Part shown: positions 1-7,702 of the stretch, piece after piece
Numbering within the stretch: the first letter of the stretch is position 1
Layout of the letters: each line of letters starts with the position of its first letter
NCBI GenBank assembly: GCA_029777755.1
Contig: JAKORQ010000070.1
Coordinates: forward strand, 1-17,242
DNA: 17,242 nucleotides
Reading direction: 5' to 3'
From: Planctomycetota bacterium
Lineage (GTDB): Bacteria; Planctomycetota; Phycisphaerae; Tepidisphaerales; Tepidisphaeraceae
The notes under the pieces: generated by a model
Databases searched by the model: none
Seen by the model: only the letters and a program-made list of their open reading frames with translations
Told to the model about the DNA's origin: nothing
Program-made: the position numbers and the translations under genes

Positions 1-389
1 GGCACATACACATCCACGGGCATGAACTGGTCGATGCCCTGTATGGTGGCGTACGCATCGAAAACACCGCCGGTGCTGGCACACGCGCCCATGCTGATGA
101 CCCATTTGGGCTCGTTCATCTGCTGCCAGATGTGCTGCAGAACCGGCATTTCCTTCAGTGTCACACGCCCGGCGACGATCATCAGGTCCGACTGGCGAGG
201 GGAAAAGCGCATCGCCTCAGCACCAAAACGGGCGATGTCGTAGCGGCTGGCGCCCGTCGCCATCAGCTCGATGCCACAACAGGCGGTGGCAAAAGGCATC
301 GGCCAAAGCGAACTGCGCCGTCCCCAGTTAACCAGCTTCTTGAGCTGCGTCGTCAGAATGTTGTCACTTAATGCTTGTGTATCAATCAT
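1..389 (-). CDS. nuoB: NADH-quinone oxidoreductase subunit B (NuoB), 3' end cut by window edge
   Basis: NuoB is the peripheral-arm subunit of complex I that carries iron-sulfur cluster N2, the last electron carrier before quinone, on the cytoplasmic side of the membrane. Translating the minus strand from the ATG at 389 gives 129 codons before the window edge. The family hallmarks are clear: the tandem-cysteine motif ATACCGIELMAT (C37, C38 here, preceded by PFATA in this copy), GRVTLKEMPVL around residues 74-84, then EPKWVISMGACASTGG with the third ligand C103, and PVDVYV just before the usual GCPP motif that would hold the fourth cysteine outside the window. There is no nuoA directly upstream; the next gene is divergent. 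A TATAAT hexamer lies about 34 bp upstream, and a GAGAGG stretch lies in the leader somewhat farther than usual from the ATG. Identity is secure; only completeness is unknown. Confidence 0.96.
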   Translation of the reverse strand, partial: MIDTQALSDNILTTQLKKLVNWGRRSSLWPMPFATACCGIELMATGASRYDIARFGAEAMRFSPRQSDLMIVAGRVTLKEMPVLQHIWQQMNEPKWVISMGACASTGGVFDAYATIQGIDQFMPVDVYV

Positions 390-422
390 GCGTTAGTCCG
401 CCACCTCTCACGTAAGCGGTCC

Positions 423-451
423 ATTATAGTAAAGCCTCATGCCTTGCTCCA
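423..451 (-). promoter_or_regulatory. Candidate sigma-70 promoter for nuoB
   Basis: On the minus strand a perfect TATAAT lies at 428-423, preceded after a 17-nt spacer by TGGAGC at 451-446, a weak 3-of-6 match to the -35 consensus. Transcription would start near 416 and give a leader of about 27 nt before the nuoB ATG at 389. The -10 match is seen directly; promoter activity is inferred. The rest of the 390-588 gap shows no convincing promoter for the divergent transporter operon. Confidence 0.45.
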
Positions 452-588
452 GCCACCCTCGGCAATAGCCCCTTCCAGAGATGCCACTTGAGGCCTTCCG
501 CCGGCCCTGCCAGGTGCGGATCAACCATAAATAGCGCCGCCATCGCCTCTTCCATTCTTCACCAGACTGGTCAAAAATCGAATGGCGC

Positions 589-1524
589 ATGCTCAAGTTC
601 ATTGCCTGGCGACTGCTCCAGTTCCCGCTGACGCTCGCGGCGGTGTACCTGATCACGTTCACGCTGGCGTGGGTCGCCCCCGGTTCGCCCTTCGATCGCG
701 GCGAACGCAACCTCCCCCCGGAAGTGCTGGAGGCAATCAAGCAGAGCATGCATGCCTCCTCAGCATGGGAGTTCCTCGCCTACTACCCCTACAACATCAT
801 TGTTAACGGTGATTTCGGTTACAGCTTCAACTACGAGGAATGGACGGTAAATGACATACTGGCGGCGGCGCTGCCGGTATCGGTGACCATCGGCCTGTTC
901 GGGCTGACTTTCGCGGTGATATTTGGCGTGGCGCTGGGCACACTGGCAGCCGTTCGCCGCGGCAGCGCCCTCGACTGGCTCTCGCTGGGCATCGCCATCG
1001 TCGGGATCTCCCTGCCGGGATTCGTGACGGCCGCCCTGCTGCTGGTGATGTTTGCGGTACGCTGGCCGATCTTTCCCGTGGGCGGGTTTGGCAGCTTCCG
1101 GGAAGTGATCCTCCCGGGGATCGCGGTGGGGCTGATGCCCATGGCGTATATCGCCCGCCTGACGCGCGTCTCCATGCTGGAGGTGCTCTCAAGCGACTAT
1201 ATCCGCACCGCCCGCGCCAAGGGGCTCTCGCGCATGCGGGTGATCAGCCATCACGCGTTGCGCAACGCCTTCCTGCCGGTGCTCAGTTACCTCGGGCCGG
1301 CCACCGCAGCCACGCTTACCGGCTCGTTCGTGGTTGAGCAGGTGTTCAACCTCCCCGGCCTGGGGCAGCACTTCGTGAACAGCGTACGAAACCGCGACCA
1401 GACATTGATCCTCGGCACTGTAATGGTGTATTCACTGATTCTGCTCACCATGAACCTGCTGGTGGACATCGCCTATGCGTGGGTCGATCCCCGCATAGAC
1501 CTCGAGGAGAAGAAAACCGCCTGA
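589..1524 (+). CDS. Dpp/Opp-family ABC transporter permease, B-type (permease B1)
   Basis: Inner-membrane permease of the peptide/nickel importer class (BPD_transp_1 fold), first gene of the operon. The 311-residue length is normal for DppB/OppB. The N-terminus has the family look: a helix at about 9-29 followed by WVAPGSPFD at the PGxP position, then a periplasmic loop with GDFGYSF (74-80), the core membrane helices from about 95, and the EAA coupling loop at about 197-230 (SSDYIRTARAKGLS) that contacts the ATPase. The C-terminus ends with the usual YAWVDPRID. The ATG at 589 is chosen because the protein then starts exactly like family members. No good Shine-Dalgarno precedes it, and an overlapping ATG at 582 is in another frame. 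Its stop codon touches the extended reading frame of the next gene. Peptide specificity cannot be read from the sequence; oligosaccharide or nickel uptake is also possible for this class. Confidence 0.93.
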   Translation: MLKFIAWRLLQFPLTLAAVYLITFTLAWVAPGSPFDRGERNLPPEVLEAIKQSMHASSAWEFLAYYPYNIIVNGDFGYSFNYEEWTVNDILAAALPVSVTIGLFGLTFAVIFGVALGTLAAVRRGSALDWLSLGIAIVGISLPGFVTAALLLVMFAVRWPIFPVGGFGSFREVILPGIAVGLMPMAYIARLTRVSMLEVLSSDYIRTARAKGLSRMRVISHHALRNAFLPVLSYLGPATAATLTGSFVVEQVFNLPGLGQHFVNSVRNRDQTLILGTVMVYSLILLTMNLLVDIAYAWVDPRIDLEEKKTA

Positions 1525-1556
1525 GTGACCGCGCATATTCGCGCGATCGCACGGGG

Positions 1557-1563
1557 AAAGGAG
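1557..1563 (+). promoter_or_regulatory. Ribosome binding site that sets the reductase start
   Basis: AAAGGAG lies 9 nt before the GTG at 1573. It supports starting the aldo/keto reductase there rather than at the in-frame GTG at 1525, which follows the permease stop directly and has no such site. Confidence 0.75.
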
Positions 1564-1572
1564 AACAAGCAA

Positions 1573-2472
1573 GTGAAGTATCGGACTCTCGGCAAGACCG
1601 GCATGAAGGTATCGGTCATCGGCATCGGAACCTGGCAGTTCGGCGGGGAGTGGGGAAAGAACTTCACCAGCGATGAGGTAAGGCAGATCCTCGCCACCGG
1701 GCGGGACCTGGGTATCAACCTGATCGACACGGCCGAGTGCTACGGCGATCACCTCTCCGAGTCCCTCATCGGCCAGGCCATCGCCGGCGAACGTGACAAG
1801 TGGATCATCGCCACCAAGTTCGGCCACCGCTTCACCGGTCATCTCAAGCGCTCCGACGACCGCACCGCCGCCGACATGCGCGAGCAGCTTGAGGCATCGC
1901 TCAAGGCGCTCAAGACCGACTACATCGACCTGTACCAATACCACTCCATCCGCGACAGCGAGTTCGACAACGAGGAACTCCGCGATGCGCTCGAGAAGGA
2001 GAAGAAAGCCGGCAAGATCCGCCACATTGGCAACTCCATCAGCAACGGCATCGACCTGGTTCACCAGGCATCGCGCTCGGGGTGGGCCAATGTCGAGGCG
2101 CTGCAGCTTGTCTACAACCGTCTGGAGCGCAAGGCGGAAGCCGTCTTCGATATTTGCCAGCAGCAGAAACTCGGCGTCCTCGCCCGCGTACCGCTGGCCA
2201 GCGGCTTTTTGTCAGGCAAGTACAGACGCGGCGCCACCTTCCAGGCTGGCGATGTGCGTGCCGCACGCACGCAGGAGCAGATCGATCAGCAACTGGCGGA
2301 AGTGGAGCGGATAGCGAAAGAGGAAGTGCCCCCGGGTGTCGACATGGCGCAGTGGGCGCTGGGGTGGTGCCTGCGCGACCCGGTGGTGACGGCCGTGATT
2401 CCCGGCTGCAAATCGCCGGAGCAGGTGAAGGCAAACGCGGCGGCCGCCGAGCTGGTGGAGACCATCGAATGA
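1573..2472 (+). CDS. Aldo/keto reductase embedded in the transporter operon
   Basis: Cytoplasmic NADPH-dependent oxidoreductase of the aldo/keto reductase superfamily, predicted (beta/alpha)8 barrel, 299 residues with the GTG start at 1573. The catalytic tetrad is present: D52 and Y57 in LIDTAECYG, K82 in IIATKFGH and H124 in DLYQYHS. The opening MKYRTLGKTGMKVSVIGIGT is typical of the family. Later features also fit: the GNS segment after KIRHIG, VPLASGFLSGKY, and the C-terminal AVIPGCKSPEQV cofactor region. An in-frame GTG at 1525 would add 16 residues with no family counterpart. The stop overlaps the next start as ATGA, so reductase and permease C1 are probably translationally coupled. The natural substrate is unknown. 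Its place between two permease genes suggests it acts on the imported compound or a product of it, which is inference. Confidence 0.93.
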   Translation: MKYRTLGKTGMKVSVIGIGTWQFGGEWGKNFTSDEVRQILATGRDLGINLIDTAECYGDHLSESLIGQAIAGERDKWIIATKFGHRFTGHLKRSDDRTAADMREQLEASLKALKTDYIDLYQYHSIRDSEFDNEELRDALEKEKKAGKIRHIGNSISNGIDLVHQASRSGWANVEALQLVYNRLERKAEAVFDICQQQKLGVLARVPLASGFLSGKYRRGATFQAGDVRAARTQEQIDQQLAEVERIAKEEVPPGVDMAQWALGWCLRDPVVTAVIPGCKSPEQVKANAAAAELVETIE

Positions 2473-3440
2473 GCGTCGCGCCGGCCGAGTCATTGCACTC
2501 ACCCGTCGAGCGCCCGGTGTCGCCGGGACGGATGGCACTGCATCGCGCCCGCGAGTCGGGAAGGCTGCTCTGGGGCGGCGGGTTCCTGCTGGTGATGCTG
2601 ATTCTCTGCCTGGGTTCGCTTCCCTGGACAACCAGCCGCGAGCGGGCCAGCAGCCTGTACTTCGACCATCAGGATACCTCGCGCTCCTATGCTCAGCCTT
2701 CCACCGGCGACGTCTCTCTACTGCTGGGTGCAGATCGGCTGGGAAGATCGCTGCTGGGGCGGGCGCTGGCAGGCGGGGCGATAAGTCTGGGGATCGGTGT
2801 GATGGCGGCCGGCGTGGCGGTACTGCTGGGGTTGACGGTCGGGCTTCTGGCCGGTTTTGCCGGTGGATGGGTGGACAACCTGCTTATGCGCCTGGTGGAT
2901 GTGCTCTACAGCCTGCCGTATGTGCTGATGGTGATCCTGATAAAGATCGCGCTGGAGCCGGCGCTGGCGGGGTTAATGCCCTCGCAGGCGGCCAACCTAG
3001 TGGTGCTGTTCCTGGCGATCGGGCTGGTCAGTTGGTTGACCATGGCGCGCGTCGTGCGGGGGCAGGTGCTCTCGCTGCGATCTCAGCCATTTGTGGAGGC
3101 GGCGGCCGCCCTGGGTCTGCCGCGCTATCGCATCCTACTGCGGCATGTGCTGCCCAACCTGGCCGGCCCTGTAATCATCTACGCCACGTTGACGGTTCCG
3201 CAGGCAATCCTGCAGGAATCTTTCCTGAGTTTTCTGGGCATCGGAATTCAGCCGCCCATGCCAACATGGGGCCTGCTGGCCAGCGAGGGCCTGGCCGACG
3301 GGTTGAATCCTGTTAACTCGCGAGCATGGCTGCTGGTTGTTCCCTGTGCGCTGCTCGCACTAACATTGCTGAGTCTCAACTTCGTGGGTGATGCGCTGCG
3401 GGACATTCTCGACCCCAGGCGCGAACAGGAGAAGCTGTAA
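2469..3440 (+). CDS. Dpp/Opp-family ABC transporter permease, C-type (permease C1)
   Basis: Inner-membrane partner of permease B1, 323 residues, close to the usual 290-310. The order is a cytoplasmic N-terminal tail, a first helix at about 34-53, a periplasmic segment, the family motif GADRLGRSLLGRALAG (87-102, matching the G-T-D-x-x-G-R-D signature with AD in place of TD), five further helices, and the EAA loop at about 208-240 (EAAAALGLPRYRILLRHVLPN). It ends with FVGDALRDILDPR as in DppC/OppC. The start is the ATG at 2469, which overlaps the reductase stop by 4 nt and has GGTGGAG 8 nt upstream. An in-frame ATG as early as 2082 exists, but that longer reading would run inside the reductase gene and adds non-homologous, arginine-rich sequence. 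Confidence 0.92.
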   Translation: MSVAPAESLHSPVERPVSPGRMALHRARESGRLLWGGGFLLVMLILCLGSLPWTTSRERASSLYFDHQDTSRSYAQPSTGDVSLLLGADRLGRSLLGRALAGGAISLGIGVMAAGVAVLLGLTVGLLAGFAGGWVDNLLMRLVDVLYSLPYVLMVILIKIALEPALAGLMPSQAANLVVLFLAIGLVSWLTMARVVRGQVLSLRSQPFVEAAAALGLPRYRILLRHVLPNLAGPVIIYATLTVPQAILQESFLSFLGIGIQPPMPTWGLLASEGLADGLNPVNSRAWLLVVPCALLALTLLSLNFVGDALRDILDPRREQEKL

Positions 3441-3479
3441 CAAGGCCACTGACGCGCTGGAGCGCACAAGAGATCGTCC

Positions 3480-5384
3480 ATGGAAAATCGATTCGGCTTC
3501 AAGGATCTGATCATCATCGTGCTGCTGCTGGCCATACTTGTATCGATATGGCTGGCAATGACGCAGTCGGATAGACAGTGGAGAAAACTCGACTCCATCT
3601 CCTCCCGGCTGGAGGAGCAGGGACGCGACCTGATCGCCATGCGGCGTACGCTCGAGTCGGGCGTGGCCATCCGCGGCCAGGCGAAAACTGCCACCGCTGA
3701 TGACCCATTCGCGCGGGTGATCGCCGCCCGGCAGCTTCCCAACTTCGCCGAGGGCGGCATGCTGATCGACTCCTTCGGCAGCAATATCGGCAAGCTAACT
3801 CCCCTGGTCTCCAGCGATGTCTACGCCTCCACCGTGCAGGGATTCGTGCTGGAGAGCCTCGCCACCCGCGACCCGGAAACGCTTGAATGGCAACCGCTCC
3901 TGGCTGAGAGCTGGAAGATCAACGACCGCACCAGGGAGCGCGACGCCGCCATCGAGAAACTGCGTGCGGAAGGCAAGTCGGATGAAGAGATACAGAAGGA
4001 CGAAAGCGTCCCACCGGCCATCCAGGTGGTCTTCATCATGCGCGAGGGTGTCAGCTTCTCTGATGGCACCCCGCTTACCGCCGATGACGTGGTCTTCACG
4101 TACCAGTTCACCATGAACCCGCAGATCAACGCCCCGCGCGATCGCGCGTATCTCTCGCGCATCAGCAGCGTTGAGAAAACCGGCGAGCGCGAAGTAACCT
4201 TCACCTACGCCGAGCCTTACTTCAACGCCTTCGAACTGGCGGCCAGCATCGGTATCCTTCCGCGCCATTTCTATGAGCCGATCAAGCCGGAGACATTCAA
4301 TGACTCGGTCGGGCTGCTGCTTGGTTCGGGCCCTTATCGCCTGCCCAACCCCGAGAACTGGCGACCGGGCGAAACGGTGGAGCTGCTGCGCAATCACCGC
4401 TACTGGGGTGTAGGCGGCGCGATCGATCGCTTCATCTGGCGCATCTTCACCAATGACGCGGCCCGCCTGGCCGCCTTCAGGAATGGTGATACCGACCTGT
4501 TCAGCGCCACGCCCGACCAGTATGTGCAGATGATCAAGGACCCTTCCGTCACCTCGCGGGCGGAAGCGTTTGAATACCAGAACCCTGTCGGCGGCTATCG
4601 CTATGTGGCATGGAACCAGCTTCGTGGCGGAAAGCCCACTCTCTTTGCCGACGTCCGCGTCCGCAGAGCGCTGACCATGCTGCTTGATCGCCAGCGGCTG
4701 ATCGACCAGGTGATGCTCGGCTATGCCGTCATCGCCTCCGGGCCGTTCAATCCGCTCAGCAAGCAGTACAACCCCGAGGTTCAGCCGCTGCCGTATGACC
4801 CGGACGGCGCCATTGCCCTCCTGCGCGAGGCGGGGTTCGAGGATCGCGACAGGGACGGCGTGATCGAGTCTCCCGAGGGCGTGCCATTCCGCTTCAAGCT
4901 GACCTACCCATCCGGCAGCGTCAACTATGAGAAGCAGGCGCTGTTCATGAAGGATGCCTACGCCCGTGCCGGCATCGCCCTTGAGCCGGATCCGCTTGAC
5001 TGGGCCGTGCTCATCGAGCGGCTTAACACCAAGAACTTCGAGGCCGTCACCCTTGGCTGGACGGCCGGCATCGAGAGTGACATCTTCCAGATGTTCCACT
5101 CCTCGCAGGCGATCCAGGATGGTGACAACTTCATCAACTACCGCTCGTCACAACTGGACAGCCTGCTGGAGCAGGCTCGCCGCACCGTCAATGAGGAAGA
5201 ACGCATGAAGCTTTGGAAGCAAGCGCATGCGGTCATCCATGAGGATCAGCCGTATACGTTCCTGTTCTTCCCCAAGTCTCTGATCTTCGTCGACAAGCGC
5301 ATCAGCAACGTGCAGAGGGTGAAGCTCGGGCTTAATCCGCGCCTGGAGTGGTTTATCCCGATCGAGGCGCAGCGGACGCGATAA
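3480..5384 (+). CDS. Extracellular substrate-binding protein family 5 (DppA/OppA type), membrane-anchored
   Basis: Captures substrate outside the inner membrane and delivers it to the permeases. The family 5 body is clear: LAESWKI, then REGVSFSDGTPLTADDVVFTY near 183-203, YRLPNPENW, a NHRYWG segment, VRRALTMLLDRQRLID, a D-x-D-x-D-G loop (DRDRDGV, about 454-460), and a C-terminal lobe. At 634 residues it is roughly 100 longer than common members. The N-terminus is unusual: residues 10-27 form a hydrophobic helix with no lipobox cysteine and no clear signal peptidase site, followed by a charged heptad-like stretch (about 33-60), so it is probably a signal anchor with a short coiled coil. A second oddity is a highly charged insertion at about 146-176 between the first strands of the body. 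The start is the ATG at 3480; only a weak AGAG precedes it. Substrate is not predictable. Confidence 0.93.
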   Translation: MENRFGFKDLIIIVLLLAILVSIWLAMTQSDRQWRKLDSISSRLEEQGRDLIAMRRTLESGVAIRGQAKTATADDPFARVIAARQLPNFAEGGMLIDSFGSNIGKLTPLVSSDVYASTVQGFVLESLATRDPETLEWQPLLAESWKINDRTRERDAAIEKLRAEGKSDEEIQKDESVPPAIQVVFIMREGVSFSDGTPLTADDVVFTYQFTMNPQINAPRDRAYLSRISSVEKTGEREVTFTYAEPYFNAFELAASIGILPRHFYEPIKPETFNDSVGLLLGSGPYRLPNPENWRPGETVELLRNHRYWGVGGAIDRFIWRIFTNDAARLAAFRNGDTDLFSATPDQYVQMIKDPSVTSRAEAFEYQNPVGGYRYVAWNQLRGGKPTLFADVRVRRALTMLLDRQRLIDQVMLGYAVIASGPFNPLSKQYNPEVQPLPYDPDGAIALLREAGFEDRDRDGVIESPEGVPFRFKLTYPSGSVNYEKQALFMKDAYARAGIALEPDPLDWAVLIERLNTKNFEAVTLGWTAGIESDIFQMFHSSQAIQDGDNFINYRSSQLDSLLEQARRTVNEEERMKLWKQAHAVIHEDQPYTFLFFPKSLIFVDKRISNVQRVKLGLNPRLEWFIPIEAQRTR

Positions 5385-5390
5385 CCGGCC

Positions 5391-6470
5391 ATGCTCACTT
5401 ACATCACAAGAAGACTCCTCCTGATGATCCCGACTCTGATCGGGATCACCATGCTGGTGTTCTTCATCATGGCGCTCTCACCCGGCAGCGTCACCACCAT
5501 GATGCGCGCCGAGACCGGCGACATGCGGCCGGAAGAGCGGCAGAAAGTCGAGCAGTACCTGCGCGAGCGCTACGGGCTGGATGACCCGCTGATCGTGCAG
5601 TACGGCCGGTGGCTCAACCACGTCCTGCCCGTTGGGATCAAGGATGAGGGAGAGGGGTTCCCCGCATCCTGGAAATTCGGTTTCAAGACGCCCGACCTGG
5701 GCGAAAGCTTTATGCGCCGCCGATCGGTGCTGGGGCTTGTTGCAGAGGCCCTGCCGGTGACGCTGCTGCTGAACCTCATCACCATCCCGATCATCTACAT
5801 CGTTGCAATCACCAGCGGTATCTATGCCGCCAAGCATCGCGGCAAACTGATCGACGTCGGCTCGGGGGTATCCTTCATAGCGCTTTATTCGCTGCCGACG
5901 ATCTGGATAGGGGTGATGCTGCTGGGCTTCTTCGCCAGCCGCGAGTATGCGCAGTGGTTCCCCACCGGCGGACTGCACGACGTTCAGGCGGACAGCATGC
6001 CGTTCCTGCCTTCATTCTCTGATGAGGGTTTTGAGCGCGGCTGGCTGCTGGATGCCATCTGGCACCTGGTGCTGCCGATCATCTGCCTGACGTATGGCGG
6101 ATTCGCCTTCCTCTCCAAGCTGATGCGAGCCTCGGTACTGGAGAATCTCACCGCCGACTTCGCCCGCACCGCAAAGGCCAAGGGCCTCAGCTCCAATGTC
6201 GTGCTTTTCCGCCATGTGCTGTCCAACAGTGTGCTGCCTCTGATCACGGTGGCGGCCGGCGTGCTTCCCGGCCTGCTGGGCGGCTCGCTGATCGTCGAGT
6301 CGATCTTCAGCATCAACGGCATGGGCCGACTCATGCTGGAGGCCATCAAGAGCAAGGATCAGGAACTGGTATTGTCGATCACGTTCGTCTCCAGCTTCGT
6401 CGGGCTGTTGAGCGTGATCATCGCCGACGTCTGTTACGCAATCGCCGATCCGCGTGTGAGCTATGAGTGA
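5391..6470 (+). CDS. Dpp/Opp-family ABC transporter permease, B-type (permease B2)
   Basis: Second B-type inner-membrane permease, 359 residues, about 40-50 longer than permease B1. The N-terminus (TRRLLLMIPTLIGITMLVFF) and the following PGS are canonical. EERQKVEQYLRERYGLDDPL (49-68) matches the usual first periplasmic segment. Extra length sits mainly in the periplasmic loops: about 80-105, and about 185-220, the second of which is rich in acidic residues. The EAA coupling loop is at about 252-285 (TADFARTAKAKGLSSN), and the protein ends with YAIADPRVSYE as expected. It starts 6 bp after the binding-protein stop, without a clear ribosome binding site, so translation is probably coupled. Its end overlaps permease C2 by 8 bp. 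Sequence and loops differ clearly from B1, so this is not a recent tandem copy. Confidence 0.93.
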   Translation: MLTYITRRLLLMIPTLIGITMLVFFIMALSPGSVTTMMRAETGDMRPEERQKVEQYLRERYGLDDPLIVQYGRWLNHVLPVGIKDEGEGFPASWKFGFKTPDLGESFMRRRSVLGLVAEALPVTLLLNLITIPIIYIVAITSGIYAAKHRGKLIDVGSGVSFIALYSLPTIWIGVMLLGFFASREYAQWFPTGGLHDVQADSMPFLPSFSDEGFERGWLLDAIWHLVLPIICLTYGGFAFLSKLMRASVLENLTADFARTAKAKGLSSNVVLFRHVLSNSVLPLITVAAGVLPGLLGGSLIVESIFSINGMGRLMLEAIKSKDQELVLSITFVSSFVGLLSVIIADVCYAIADPRVSYE

Positions 6471-7671
6471 GCAGCAGACCATCATCGATCAGCCGCTTGC
6501 CAGCCCACCCGTGAGCTGGTCGCGCCAGGTCGCCAGGCGAACGCTCGCCCGGCCGCTGGCGCGCTTCGGGATCATCTGGATCAGCATCGTCGCCTTCTGC
6601 GCCATCTTCGCGCCCCTGCTCGCCAACAGCCATCCCATCGCCATCAAGATGCAGGGTGAAGGCTGGACCAGCCCGCTCCTGCGCCACCTGACGCCTGCGG
6701 ACATCACTCTACTGGTACTGGGAATCGTCGGCGTACCGATCCTCTTTCTCGCCCGCTGGTGGTCGCTATCGACGCGATTCCTTGTCGTAATGGGAATCAC
6801 ACTGCCGACCTTGATCCTTTCGCTGATCTTCGTCCGCACGCCGGGGACTGTCGTGTACGAGTGGTATCGCCAGGCGGAGGCTGATGGCAGGGTCGAGCAG
6901 GTGATTCGCACACCCATTCCATTTTCCCCGTCAGACCGCCTGCGCGATCACCCCAATCCAGATCCTCCCTATCCCTGGCCACCCTCGCGCGAGCACTGGC
7001 TCGGCACCGATATCAACGGCCAGGACATCGCCAGCAACATGATCCACGCCTGCCGCATCGCCATGGCCGTCGGCTTCATCTCCACGGGCATCGCGGTTGT
7101 CATCGGCGTGATCGTCGGCGGCCTGATGGGATATTTCTCCGGCCTGGCCGACCTGCTGGGTATGCGCCTGGTGGAGATATTTGCTTCCATACCCACGATC
7201 TACCTGCTGCTGACCTTCGTGGCGTACTACCCGCGCAACATCTACATCATCATGGCCATCATCGGTGCCACCAGTTGGGTGGGTGATGCCCGCTTTGTTC
7301 GTGCGGAGTTTCTAAAGCTGCGGAACCAGGATTTCGTGCAGGCGGCCGTGGCGGCCGGGCTGCCGCTGCCGCGCGTGCTGTTTCGCCATATCCTGCCCAA
7401 TGCCGTTGCCCCGCTGCTGGTATCGGTGAGCTTCGGCGTGGCCGGCGCCATCATGGCCGAGAGCACGCTAAGCTTCCTGGGCCTGGGTCTTGTCGATGAG
7501 GCAAGCTGGGGCAGGCTGCTGGACATGGCCCGCGGCGAGGGCGGCGGCTTCCGCTGGTGGATCGCAACCTTCCCGGGGATGGCTATCTTCCTCACCGTGC
7601 TCTCCTACAACTTCATCGGCGAGGCTCTGCGCGACGCCCTTGACCCCAAGCTGTATGGAGGAAAGGCCTGA
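6463..7671 (+). CDS. Dpp/Opp-family ABC transporter permease, C-type, with extra membrane segments (permease C2)
   Basis: Second C-type inner-membrane permease. The usual elements are present: first helix at about 36-55, the motif HWLGTDINGQDIASNMIHA (179-197), core helices from about 199, the EAA loop at about 293-325 (AAVAAGLPLPRVLFRHILPN) and the ending FIGEALRDALDP. At 402 residues it is about 100 longer than permease C1. The surplus lies between the first helix and the core and includes two extra hydrophobic segments (about 81-98 and 106-124) followed by a polar, proline-rich loop (about 125-178). The start ATG at 6463 lies within the last codons of permease B2. The pair B2/C2 follows the binding protein directly, so these are the likeliest partners of that protein. 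Confidence 0.92.
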   Translation: MSEQQTIIDQPLASPPVSWSRQVARRTLARPLARFGIIWISIVAFCAIFAPLLANSHPIAIKMQGEGWTSPLLRHLTPADITLLVLGIVGVPILFLARWWSLSTRFLVVMGITLPTLILSLIFVRTPGTVVYEWYRQAEADGRVEQVIRTPIPFSPSDRLRDHPNPDPPYPWPPSREHWLGTDINGQDIASNMIHACRIAMAVGFISTGIAVVIGVIVGGLMGYFSGLADLLGMRLVEIFASIPTIYLLLTFVAYYPRNIYIIMAIIGATSWVGDARFVRAEFLKLRNQDFVQAAVAAGLPLPRVLFRHILPNAVAPLLVSVSFGVAGAIMAESTLSFLGLGLVDEASWGRLLDMARGEGGGFRWWIATFPGMAIFLTVLSYNFIGEALRDALDPKLYGGKA

Positions 7672-7702
7672 AGTATACTCCGACTCCTGAGGAACCGATC
7701 GC

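Noticed and set aside
408..749. Minus-strand open frame of 113 codons in the nuoB/permease gap
   Set aside because: It overlaps the start of permease B1, has no recognisable motif and no ribosome binding site, and would sit over the nuoB promoter.
1525..1572. 16-residue extension of the reductase from the GTG at 1525
   Set aside because: The family start MKYRTLGKTG coincides with the GTG at 1573, which has AAAGGAG at good spacing. The extension is kept only as a possibility.
2082..2468. N-terminal extension of permease C1 by 129 residues
   Set aside because: The added part is the wrong frame of the reductase gene and is arginine/glycine-rich. The ATG at 2469 with its upstream GGTGGAG gives a normal family start.
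3795..5099. Long open frame (434 codons) on the minus strand inside the binding-protein gene
   Set aside because: It mirrors the GC-rich codon pattern of the real gene. Its translation has no recognisable domain, while the plus-strand protein matches binding-protein family 5 throughout.
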